A stretch of DNA of 64,000 nt from NCBI RefSeq assembly GCF_964019385.1, contig NC_088645.1:33235302-33299301 (forward strand). Reading direction: 5' to 3'. Shown piece after piece: positions 54,078 to 64,000 of the stretch (position 1 is the stretch's first letter; each line of letters starts with the position of its first letter). The DNA is from Sycon ciliatum. Lineage: Eukaryota; Porifera; Calcarea; Leucosolenida; Sycettidae. Below the pieces are notes generated by a model. The model was not told the DNA's origin and did no database searches. It was given only the letters and a program-made list of their open reading frames with translations. Made by a program: the position numbers and the translations under genes.

Positions 54078-56961
54078 ATCCTTTCGGATCCTGCTGACGA
54101 ACACATTTGGACTACTGAGTAAACTTGGTGACTTTCACCATGCTGTACACGTTCACCAACCTGACATTGCCATTGTCACAGAGAGCAAGCTAACCCCTGA
54201 GAAGGCTACTGATTCCGAACTGTCCTTGCCTGGGTACTACTCCCCACTGCGGAAGGATCGAACAGCTCATGGAGGAGGAGTTGCGGTTTGGGTTAAAGCC
54301 AGTCTGGCCCTCCGAGAACTCGATGACATCCAGGTTGGTAATGAGGAGCTAATATGGCTGAGTGTCAGAACTGTGGATAAGAAGTCAGTGGCTGTGTGTG
54401 CTGCATATCGCTCTGGCTCCTGCCCTGACAATGTCATCAGTACCCTTGAAGCCATCAGTGCTTTCATAGACCTGGCCCGTAAATCTTGTCAATATGTGGT
54501 ATTGGCTGGAGATTTTAACGTACACAACGTGGATTGGCTCGGCAGCACCAAGACAACTCATGCAGGTGTGTACACTGAAGATATGTGTGCTTTTCACTGC
54601 TTGGAGCAGCACGTGCATGAGCCCACCAGGGGCCTTAACCCACTCGACTTAATAATGACTGACCTACCGGGAGATGCGACCGTCAATACCTTAGCACCTC
54701 TGGGAAACTCTGACCATGCCTGTGTCCTAGCTGACTTTCATGTAAGCACAGCAGAGGAACCACCAGCGACCAGAACTGTCTGGCGTTACCAACGCGCAGA
54801 CTGGGACAGACTCCGCCACTTCTTTAGAACAAGAGATTGGCAGTCCACTGTCAGTGATGATCCTGATGCAATGTGTATGCACTTGACCTAAAATATTCTG
54901 GAAGGAATGCGCCGATACATACCGTCTAAGCAGTAGTGCATGAAACCATCTAACACCTCTTGGTGGACACCGGAATGCACTAAGGCTGTAGCACAGAAAT
55001 AAAGAGCATGGAGGAGACTCTGCGCCGACCGGTCAAGTGCCCAGCTGCAAGCCCGTTACAATGTCGCCAAGCACTCGGCTAACCATTGCCTGGCAACTGC
55101 CAAGCAGGCATTAACAGCAAGCCTGGCGCAGAAGTTAGCCTCTGGGTGTATGGCGTCTGGTGAATGGTGGCGAACCATCAAGAAGGCCTCTGGCCACGGA
55201 AACAGCCCATCCATACCTACTCTCCGCAGCACCGATGGTACGGAGCACGAAACCAACGGCAGCAAAGCAGAGTGCATGGCCGAACACTTCGCCAACAAAT
55301 GCAGTCTAGGGGCAGACGAACTATCCGCTCCATTTCCTTACGTCCGACCACGTACTGACCGCAACCTCTGCACCGTCCGGTTTCGCGAAACCACAGTCGA
55401 GCGAACTCTCCGCCAGCTCAACCCCACCAAGGCCACTGGTCCAGATGGGATACCTGCCCGCGTCTTGAAAGCTTGCTCTGCAGAATTGGCACGGCCGCTT
55501 TCAAAACTATTTACATGCTGTCTTCGCTCCGGTATCCAGCCACAACAGTGAAAGGTTGCAAACGTAGTTCCAGTCCACAAGCGCAAGTCTAAATCGTCGC
55601 CATCAAACTATCGACCAGTGTCGTTACTGAGCATCCTCTCCAAGGTAATGGAGACCATAGTCAACAGGGCAATGAGCAACTTCATGGAGACGAATCACGT
55701 CCTGTCAGAACGGCAATTTGGATTCCGTCGCGGCCACAGTGCAGCAGACCTGCTGACTGCTCTCCACCACCAGTGGGTGCACACCGCCGGAGATAAAGGA
55801 GCTTCTCGAGTGCTGGCCATCGACATTGCTGGAGCATTTGACCGGGTGTCTCACACTGGTGTGTTGCACAAGGCTAAAGTGTATGGCATCTCGGGAGACC
55901 TGCATCGGTGGCTCCAAGACTACCTCTGCAACCGCACACTTCAAGTCCTCATCTCCGGCCAGACATCAGCCAGACGCCCAGTTAAGGCTGGGGTGCCACA
56001 GGGCAGTATCCTGGGCCCCACCTTATTCTTGGGACACGTCAACGACCTTGAAGACCACCTCCCAATCGGCTCCAACCTTGCCTCATTCGCCGATGACGCA
56101 ACCCTATACGCCGAAATTGCAACGCTCGCTGCTGTTCCTGACAACGCTAGAGTACTCCAGGCTGCTGTCGACCTAGTATCCAGTTAGGGCTCGGATTGGA
56201 AAGTGCAGTTCGAGCCAGCCAAATCTCAGGCCCTTACAATTTCCCACCATCGTCGGGACTGGCCAATACCCCCCATTGTCTTCAATGGAACTCCTGTCGA
56301 GGAGCAGCCCTCCATCAAAGTACTCGGTGTCACGTTTGACCATCAGCTAAAATTCAGCCAGCATATCCGAACTGTTGTAGTCCGAGCAACGCAGAGACTT
56401 GGAGCCTTGCGCAAGGCATTTCACTTGCTGACTATTCCTGCCCGGCTTTGAGCCTACAAAGCCTTTGTCCGGCCGGTTATGGAGTACTGCCTAATCGTCT
56501 GGATGGGGGCAGCTCCTTCCCACTTGAATCGGCTGGACTGGGTGCAGGAGCGAGCCATCAAGGCAATACATCCGCAATGCTGGCTTCCTAGCCTCATAAT
56601 TCGCCGCACCATCGCTGCCCTCTGCCTCCTGTATAAAGCCCTTTGCGATAACACTCCCGCTCTTCTCTCGAGAATGGCTCCACCCCCGACACACCAACCC
56701 AGGACCACACGCCTCACCCGCCAGGCTGTACGACTGTCCACCGCGCATCCCCATCAGTTACAGAATGTTCTTCCTGCCAATTCCCGGAATAACGTGAGCC
56801 GAGCCTTTCCCCACTCCGTCATCCCAATTTGGAACCAGCTGCCTACCTCTATCATTCCCCACCCATTTCACCCAAAAAACATCCAAAAGTTCAAGACAGC
56901 AGCTTATCACCATCTCCTCAGAACGAACTGGCACTGGGCCACTCATAGCATACACGAGTAA
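54078..56961 (+). pseudogene. LINE ORF2, heavily broken, U4
   Basis: About six in-frame stops (for example 54889, near 54933, near 55000, 55549, 56185 and near 56449). It keeps the six-C run and the five-G run that U2 and U3 have lost, so it preserves the ancestral frame in the C-terminal part. Confidence 0.85.
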
Positions 56962-57294
56962 GAGGGTACAGTGTCCTACCCTGCTTGGACATACATGTAA
57001 TCTCTCCTCACGGGCAGTCTCCTCTTGAATTTAAAAGTCTAACAGCGTTCACATCAATACTCAACTTATTCTTTTGCTCACTGAGCAATACAATCTTTCC
57101 ATTTTCTTTCTTCTGTTTTCTTTTTCAATTTAATCCTCCCCACCCAATATCCCTTTGGTGCGTCCATGGAGCTATGAAACCGAGACCTCTGGTCGGCGGA
57201 GCTTAATGGGCCCCACCACCACACTCCATCATTCACCCCAGTGTCTGAAGATATGTGGATTTTGTAGAAAAAAAAACAAAAAACAAAAAAAAAA

Positions 57295-57925
57295 CGGGAC
57301 GCCTCTCACCCAGACCACCACTGCTCGCTTTCTGGGCCTACATTTCGATTCCTGTCTTCGGTGGGACGCGCAGGTCTCCAGCATAGTACGTAAAACTTCC
57401 CAGAAGCTAACCACCCTGAGAACCATCTGCCCATCGCTATCTGAACGCCAGTCACTCATACTCTATTCTTGGGGCCTTATACTTCCTGACATGCTTTATG
57501 GATCATACGTGTTCTTCTCAGCACTTAAGGCTCAGCAGCGGCACCAGCTCACTGTCCTCGACAAGCGATGTGTTTGCTGCGTAGCCAATCTGCCCTTTCC
57601 GTCCCATACCACTCCTATATACACTCGCCTTGCACTGACCCCTGTAATTGAACGTGCCAAATGCAAACTCCGTTTCCTTATGCACCGTGTCCACACCAGC
57701 AGCATCAGCCCTCTTCTGAAAGATAGAGTAGCCCTCCAACCTCCCAGTAACACCCGTGGCAATGACAATTGCAAATACGTTGTTCCGCTAACTCGGTGAA
57801 CATCTGGCGACAGCCGACCATTGGTTTCCGCCGTGAAGCTTTGTCACACCCTGCCACAGGAACTCACGTCCACTCGTCGTCCAACCCCGTTTAAAGGATT
57901 GCTGAAAGTGTTTTTCTACGGTTAA
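57295..57925 (+). pseudogene. Older plus-strand LINE RT, 3' half, U4
   Basis: One continuous frame from the A-rich tail of the young LINE to the in-frame TGA at about 57797 (same site as U1). Confidence 0.85.
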
Positions 57926-58835
57926 TATGGCCAAATAGCACCTTTATATTTTACTATTCATTTTCTATTTTAACAACCTTTGAGGAGTTAATATCTTTAA
58001 TAGAGCTGTAAATAAAATGAAGGCTACATACATCACGCAACTACATGTAAGTTTCTTGTTCGATATGTATGTGTGTCCTAGTAGTAGTGTAAAAAGAATA
58101 TTACAATCCAGAACCGATGTTCTCGCGCAACATACACCGACATAAGGACATGGACCCAGACAACAGAGGCAGGAGCAAACAAAGTGAGGGTAGTAGGCAG
58201 TAGCCAGATGTGAACCGGAATGCAGAAGAAACTAGGAGCAACAACAGGGAGACAGACCCCAGGAGGAAAAGTGTTTGCATTCACCTAACATAAATCAGTC
58301 ATCATAAGTCAGGACAAGCACCACTTGGGACCGTCAGATTAATTTCTCTGGACCGAGCCAGCCGGGAAAAAACCCTCGCGCCGATGAACGCACGAATGAG
58401 GGAAAAGACCGGGTGTATAACCCCAAGTGGTAATATGGCAGCATAAAACTGGCACAACATATCTACAGCCAAGAAAGAAAGGGAAGAAGACGGGCAGACA
58501 TGAAACGTGGGAGGGTGGGGACACTGGTGAGACACAAAAAACTGACTGAAGAAGTCCGGCAAAAAGAACAGCAACAAAAAGAGAAAACACCAGATTCCAT
58601 AGTCGCAAGAAAAATAATTTTGTTGCGCGAGAAATCATTTCTAACGTCACTCGCTCCGCTCGGCCGGCGAGAAATATATCTTCTGTCCCGATCATCAGTG
58701 GAGTTCACGGAATTAAAGGTAGCGAATGAAAGTAACTGAAGTTAAATCATAAAGCAGGGGTATGGACACACATCAGGAATGCTAAAATAAATGGGATACA
58801 ACAAAGTAGGAAGGCTAGCAAGCGAGTTGACAATC

Positions 58836-58982
58836 TCACATAACAAAGTGTAGAAGAACATAATCATCAAGGTTATCCCGGTTTGGCGTTGCTGGGGTAG
58901 CCTTCCGCTTGCCCATAGCGACAGGAACCTCATCAGGGTCGCTGTTCGAAGACGAATCCCGGGTGGCCGCATCCAGTTTTTG
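58836..58982 (-). other. Candidate alternative 3' exon downstream of ENDOV, U5
   Basis: Same 147-nt open stretch as U2, with acceptor and TGA kept. Confidence 0.33.
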
Positions 58983-59711
58983 CTGAAGCAGAGAATAGAA
59001 AATGACCAGAGAATAAAAAATTACCGAAGGAAAACATTACCAGCATGGTCAGTGATACCCAGGGACACTCGAGAGCACGAGGCTACACCGTGTGAACCAC
59101 AGGTGATTATTATACACGCTGCGAAATATTTCAACATCAACGATGTACATGTTGTGTTGGGCCAGACATTACAGTTCACAATTCACACATTCCATGGAAA
59201 TTGAGTGTCTTCGAAAAGCAATACATCCTCGAACATCAGTATGCCCCCTCAGGCTCTTACTGTCTTTGGCGACTCACTAGAGGCCATAACATGTATGACA
59301 CAGGTTCGTCTTAAGATCGGTAGATACAAGCTAGAAGATGCGTTTCTCGACGTGCTCTGACTTCGATCTACGTAGAATGTATCTACGTATCTGCGCAGGA
59401 TTTCCCAGTGCGTTCCTGGAGAGGGGTAGTGATGTCGTGTATCTTATTTCGAAGGCTGCATGAATCAATGAAGCCTATCCTTACAGTTCCAGCAGTTTAT
59501 CGTGTGACAGACTCTGATGCGATGCTAGGATTTATGTGGATGTTCGATAAAAGGGAGTAATTAGAGGGCTGTGAGCTAGGATGAAATGGGATTTCATTAG
59601 GGTTTCCACGGGTGTCCTGTTGGTATAGTTGGCAACTTGTATGATACATAATGGTGAGTTATGAGATTGCAAACACAACTTAAGCCATTAATAATTATTA
59701 CCTTGATTGCA

Positions 59712-61495
59712 CTAGCGCTTCCTCTGCGGGTAGCTGCAATGCGTTCGAAATGCCTCTCCCTCTCCGTGGCTGATGCTTCGGTAGCCCATGTTACCTGTGG
59801 ATTGGGTGATGTGTTGCACTGACGGGGATGTCCTGGGCTTGAATGTATGTTTTCCAGTAGCCGCGGTGAAGCCCTCGTCGTCTGGGGAGGTGTGAGCTGC
59901 TTTGCCACGTAGACAAGCAGGGAAACCAGGAGTCCCTTGGGCGTTAGCTGATGGCTTGGGCTTGAATGTATGTTTTCCAGTAGCCCAGGTGAAGCCCTCG
60001 TCGTCTGGGGAGGTGTGAGCTGCTTTGCCAAGTAGACGAGCAGGGAAACCAGGAGTCCCTTGGGCGTTAGCCGATGACTGGGCCTTCAGTGGAGCTGTAT
60101 GCGGAGTCTCCTGCTGAACGTCATGTGTGGTTGAAGTCGTGGAATCCTTGCCGCCAGACGTGTCCATGTCGACCTGCTGCACTGCTCCGTCGTAACTGTC
60201 ACGATCTCTAGGCTTGGCATTCACACGCGGACGAGTGCCTCTTGTTCTTGCACCAATCTGTTGCCGGGATTCTTGATCAGCACTGTCTATAGGAGCTGGA
60301 ATTCTACAATTGCCTCGATAGCACTGCTGGACTATTCTGATTGCAGTGTTCAGAGACACTCTGTGGCCCACTGAAATATAGACGGGTGTTGATCCACCTT
60401 TGTTGACGCTGGCTACTCCAATGATGCCGGTCTTGCCCTTTCCAATCACTGGAGCCGTGCCTCTGTTTTGGCAAAGGTGTTCGATATTGTCCTGCGGATG
60501 CCAAAAGGGTCAAAAAGACGCAAGTGTTAAACTTTTAACAGGGACGGATGATTATCACTGGGACCACATCCTAAGCTAAGTACGTTTCACTTGCGATCCC
60601 TCCATCTCCAAAAATTTCGCTCAGTTGCACGACAGGAATAATAATGAATTACAGCCAATATTGTGCGAAATGGCATCATCACGGCAAAGATAAAGAAGTA
60701 GATGCGAGTATTCCTAACGAATGTTCCAGGGCAAGAACATAGAAAAGTCTTCACTTACTTCTCGGAATTGTCGCTCACTTCGGGCTTGAACCGCTGGAAT
60801 AAGAAGTGTTTTGGCTACACCAATGGTGGGCACGTCAGCCACAACTCCTAGATGGCTGGCTGAGCCGCAGCCTCTGTGGTGCAAAATTCCATTGCCATCC
60901 ACCAAAAGCACCTGTGGCTTCCACTGGGGGTGTTCCTTCTTAAGTGTCTCCAGCAACGTGACATAATGCTCGACTTCTCGATACGCCAAGAAGCCGGATT
61001 TGTATGGTACGGTTATTTTGACGGGAATCTTAAATGTATGCATGTGTTGCATGGTACGGTAGTTATATAGCGATAGCGCAGCCACGGCCGTCTGGTTGTC
61101 GTTGCTGCTGTACGAAATATCAAGTCCACCAATGATGTTAATTAACGAACTCAGGGTTGCTCCTGGGCAACCGAATCGATCCTCTTCGATGATACTACAT
61201 CGGATATTCCGCTGAATCCTGTGTGAACCAGACATATACAAGAAACGAAATGGAAGAAATAACGAAGAAAAAACAGCATTTGTATCACTGGGTGGATGGG
61301 TTGCAACATTAGAGTGGGTGTATATGGGTGTGCTTCTTGAATGTATGTATTTATATGTGTATGTAGCGAGGCTTGGCAGCAGGATCAAGATCAAGATCAA
61401 AATGTATGTATGTATGTACGGTATGTATGTATACATAGGTACCTCCATAAGAGCACAATCCACTGGCACAGATTACTTCTGTCTTTTGCGCTCAT
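59712..61495 (-). CDS. ENDOV: Endonuclease V, copy in U5
   Basis: Exons 61495-61443, 61218-60759 and 60491-59712. Open throughout with intact motifs. The base change in exon 1 (GCC to GCA, Ala3) is silent. There is a Ser to Leu change at about 43 before GGLDISYS and Leu/Cys changes in the repeat tail (ARLLGK, PACLRGK). Tail variants otherwise match U2. Confidence 0.88.
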
Positions 61496-61956
61496 GAAAC
61501 AAAGGCAACATTCGGTTGAGGCTGTGTTGTTTTGCGCCGATGTGAATTCCTACCACCAGTGTTTCTTCTTTCCAGTTTGGAACTGCACAGATTGCCTAGG
61601 TTTCAATAGAGATTTTTTATGTGCTTCTCGTAAATTTTGAATATACTTGCATGTTAAAATACTAGTAGGCCAAAGTCTGCGCCGCCTTGGCCGTAAAGGT
61701 TTCTTGCGTACCTTTTAGTTGTCTATTTTCGGACCTATGTCGGCATCCTGGTTGAGCAGTGGAGAGGAGGATTCTCTTTCTCTGGCATTCCTTCGGCCGA
61801 CCTCGTTACGGCCTGGGTAAAAGGGTGACGCTGAGCAAAAGTTCCATTCTAAACTAAGTTACTTTTACCGTTATGCAGATTATTATTATCTAGGTGATAT
61901 CCTACGATTGCTGGCTATGTGCTTACTTGCCTATTTGATTTGGGATGTAAAATTAC

Positions 61957-62326
61957 ACCATATTTATCAACGATAAGTACAGCTGCAGTGGTGTCTTCAA
62001 ATTCATTCTCCCGAGTCAAGCTCCGTGTGAAGACATCCAAGAAGAAGATTGCCTGATGAGTCCAGCGGGGACGAAACGTACTTCGCAATCGAGCTATGTC
62101 GTTGCTGTGTCAACTGCTATGTGCCATGCACTACTTGATGTACCAGCCTGCTATGCCGGATACCGCCAACCATGCATCGACCAGGCGCAAGGCGCGAACT
62201 GATGGTGGTGGTAGTGAGAAGGAGAGCTCTGTGCCACAACTTTGCAGCCTAGAGAGCGTGTGTGGGCAGGCGTGTGTTTACCGCCATATTGCCAGGTGTG
62301 TCTTTACCACCATATTTATCGACCAT
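61957..62326. mobile_element. 370-bp hammerhead-bearing insertion, private to U5
   Basis: Interrupts copy A of the upstream duplication; U1-U4 show the empty site. Flanked by a perfect 12-bp target duplication ATGTAAAATTAC (61945-61956 and 62327-62338), as left by LINE-type retroposition. ACCATATTTATC occurs at both its start and near its end (62309), giving a 352-bp monomer plus 18 bp. Two related segments of about 27 bp (CAGGYGTGT..TTTACC.CCATATT) form the 3' end. No convincing gene. Not similar to the U3 palindrome. Confidence 0.88.
62047..62090 (+). ncRNA. Hammerhead ribozyme motif in the U5 insertion
   Basis: Stem I GATTGC (62047-62052) with GCAATC (62085-62090); CTGATGA 62053-62059; stem II GTCC (62060-62063) with GGAC (62069-62072), loop AGCGG; GAAA 62073-62076; short stem III ending UUC, cut after C62084. 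The first and third positions of stem III pair (A-U, G-C) but the second is a C-U mismatch. Core and stem II closely resemble the Schistosoma-type hammerhead. Confidence 0.82.
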
Positions 62327-63956
62327 ATGTAAAATTACTTGTAAAATACATCGGATGAATAGTAAATGGATAGGAAATAGGAAATTCAAATCAAGTAAGA
62401 TCATTGCCAATCTAACTTCACCTTGCAAGCTGCCTTTCATACAAAGCCTGACTCCTATAACTACATGACTGTAGCAGAGATTTGGTTTTCTGTAGAACAA
62501 GTGATCATACTTATGCATAAACGTACCTTGACCACTGCTCCATCTGTTTGCCAGAAACACGAGGCTCCTTTGCCGCCATGTTTGAAACTTCAGCAAGTTC
62601 CATTCTATAGTAAGTTACTTTTACCGTTATGCAGATTATTATTGTATCTAGGTGATAACCTGCGATTGCTGGCTATGTGCATACTTGCCTATTTGATTTG
62701 GGATGTAAAATTACTTGTAAAATACACCGGATGAATAGTAAATGGATAGAAAATAGGAAATTCAAATCAGGTAAGATCATTGCCAATCTAAATTCACCTT
62801 GCAAGCTGCCTTTCATACAAAGCCTGACTCCTATAACTACATGACTGTAGCAGAGATTTGGTTTTCTGTAGAACAAATGATCATACTTATGCATAAACGT
62901 ACCTTGACCACTGCTCCATCTGTTTGCCAGAAACACGAGGCTCCTTTGCCGCCATGTTTGAAACTTCAGCTGAGAGAGGAGTTGTGCACGGTTCAGTTGA
63001 GCCCACCAGTAAGATCGCTTACAGTTCTAGAGAAGAACCGCAGAACCCGAAAACGTCTGAATACTACCACTGAGGATTTTGATAACGTTTGATTCTGATG
63101 GACGAAACAAAAATTGAACCAGGTCAGGCAACCTCAATGACATGCCACCAGAGCCACGAGACACAAAACTCGAAGCGTCTTCGTCTAGAATGTCTTGCAA
63201 AATGACACTGAGAGTGAAATGACTAGCTTTTTATAGCCCAGTACCGTAGTTCGACGTAAAACAACGAATGACTGACGTTCGTCTCGCTCACAGCAAAAAT
63301 GACTGACCTTGCAGAGATAGGCGTATGAACGAACTAAACAAAAATGTCACTGTTCGCATGGGTTTTATCAGATACTAATACACGTGTGCACTGAACTACA
63401 CGTAGATCTACGAAGCCTAGCTAGCTTGGCCCGCTACTACGCTAGTCTTGACCCGGGCCGTCATATCCTAGATCCCCGGTACAATGGTAGACTACTACAT
63501 GCACTTACTACTAGTTGTATAGTAGTAGCTAGCTACGTAGCCTAGGTCTATGCAGTCTACGTGGGGCTAGGCCATAGGGGGTTGCCATCCACGCGTTCTC
63601 ATTTTAGCTCGAGGTCATCACTTGAACCCACTCAGCGCCCATGGCAGTGAGCATCCGCCTTGGCTTTGAATACTACTACTATACTAGTAGCTGCTGACTA
63701 AGGTCCGTTAGACTTTACTCTTTAGTTTAGTATTAGCCTACAGATTACAGTCATCATGATGATTGTCATGATGAGCTGCGACTATAGTCATTGTTATTGT
63801 ACCGGCACATGAGTCATGATTGTGTGATTGTGTAGACACGTAAGTCGTAACAGTAAAAAGTCATGTACTACTATTATTATTTATTTTTTTATTATTATGC
63901 TCTATTCGCGTTAGCATCAGTGAGCTTATAAAGCTCACATATAGCCTTCGCTTAAG

Positions 63957-64000
63957 GGGGCACATCACCCAAAAATTCGCTGAAAAATCGAATTTGTAAA
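63957..64000. other. Non-array sequence after the U5 breakpoint
   Basis: In U1-U4 the sequence CGCTTAAG continues into a repeat rich in GCAAGAAGGAG. Here it is followed by 44 bases not seen elsewhere in the window. This is either the array edge or the start of another insertion; 44 bases are too few to tell. Confidence 0.7.

Larger units (their letters stand above)
52984..57294 (+). mobile_element. Young CR1-like LINE, U4
   Basis: Full-length; A-rich tail 57266-57294. Confidence 0.85.
45750..57958. repeat. Tandem array unit U4 (12.21 kb)
   Basis: A complete unit without large insertions, so it is the best reference for the array. Its young LINE is the most decayed of the four. Confidence 0.93.
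61839..62970. repeat. 373-bp direct duplication upstream of ENDOV, U5, interrupted
   Basis: Copy A 61839-62594 is split by the private 370-bp hammerhead element and its target duplication; copy B 62595-62970 is uninterrupted. Confidence 0.9.
57959..63956. repeat. Tandem array unit U5, left half only
   Basis: Carries ENDOV and the upstream 373-bp duplication, with a private 370-bp insertion. It lacks the block of about 300 bp with the tRNA-like sequence. Similarity to U1-U4 stops after 63956, just before the point where the others enter an 80-bp tandem repeat. Confidence 0.92.

Noticed and set aside
62096-62332. 78-codon ORF inside the 370-bp U5 insertion
   Set aside because: No similarity or composition suggesting a protein; it begins within the ribozyme flank and ends in the repeat tail.
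1-64000. CRISPR arrays, bacterial operons or plasmid features
   Set aside because: Introns, LINEs and an LTR element show nuclear animal DNA; the tandem repeats are multi-kb or microsatellite, not spacer-repeat arrays.

Overview
The window looks like nuclear DNA of an animal, probably an invertebrate. The evidence is an intron-containing endonuclease V gene of the animal type, CR1-like LINEs, a chromodomain Ty3/Gypsy LTR element with an initiator-Met-like primer site, and hammerhead-ribozyme elements of kinds known from invertebrates. The species cannot be fixed from the sequence alone.

Almost the whole window is one tandem array. A unit of about 12.1-12.3 kb is repeated head to tail: U1 1-12055 (its start lies at or before base 1), U2 12056-29432, U3 29433-45749, U4 45750-57958, and U5 from 57959. 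Homology of U5 to the other units stops at 63956, and 63957-64000 is new sequence. By eye the units are nearly identical. Each full unit holds, left to right: a stretch with no recognised gene; a minus-strand three-exon ENDOV gene (430 codons, open in all five copies); a 373-bp direct duplication just upstream of ENDOV; a stretch with no recognised gene; a tRNA-like sequence (absent from U5); the 3' part of a minus-strand LINE; and a plus-strand LINE reverse-transcriptase fragment split by a younger, nearly complete LINE (ORF1 plus ORF2).

The LINEs are shared by U1-U4, so they predate the duplications. Other events are private to one unit and postdate them: a roughly 196-bp deletion in the U1 LINE; a 5.1-kb whole-looking Ty3/Gypsy chromovirus with identical LTRs in U2; a 2.5-kb terminal-inverted-repeat element and a 1.5-kb palindromic element in U3; and a 370-bp element with a 12-bp target duplication in U5.

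The most unusual content is in two of these private insertions. The U3 palindrome is built from 477-bp monomers, each carrying a 46-nt motif that folds as a hammerhead self-cleaving ribozyme. Two same-strand copies have cleavage sites exactly 477 nt apart. The unrelated U5 insertion carries a second, different hammerhead. Neither shows a protein gene. They resemble retrozymes or the pseudo-LTRs of Penelope-like elements, meaning small non-autonomous elements thought to move through self-cleaved RNA.
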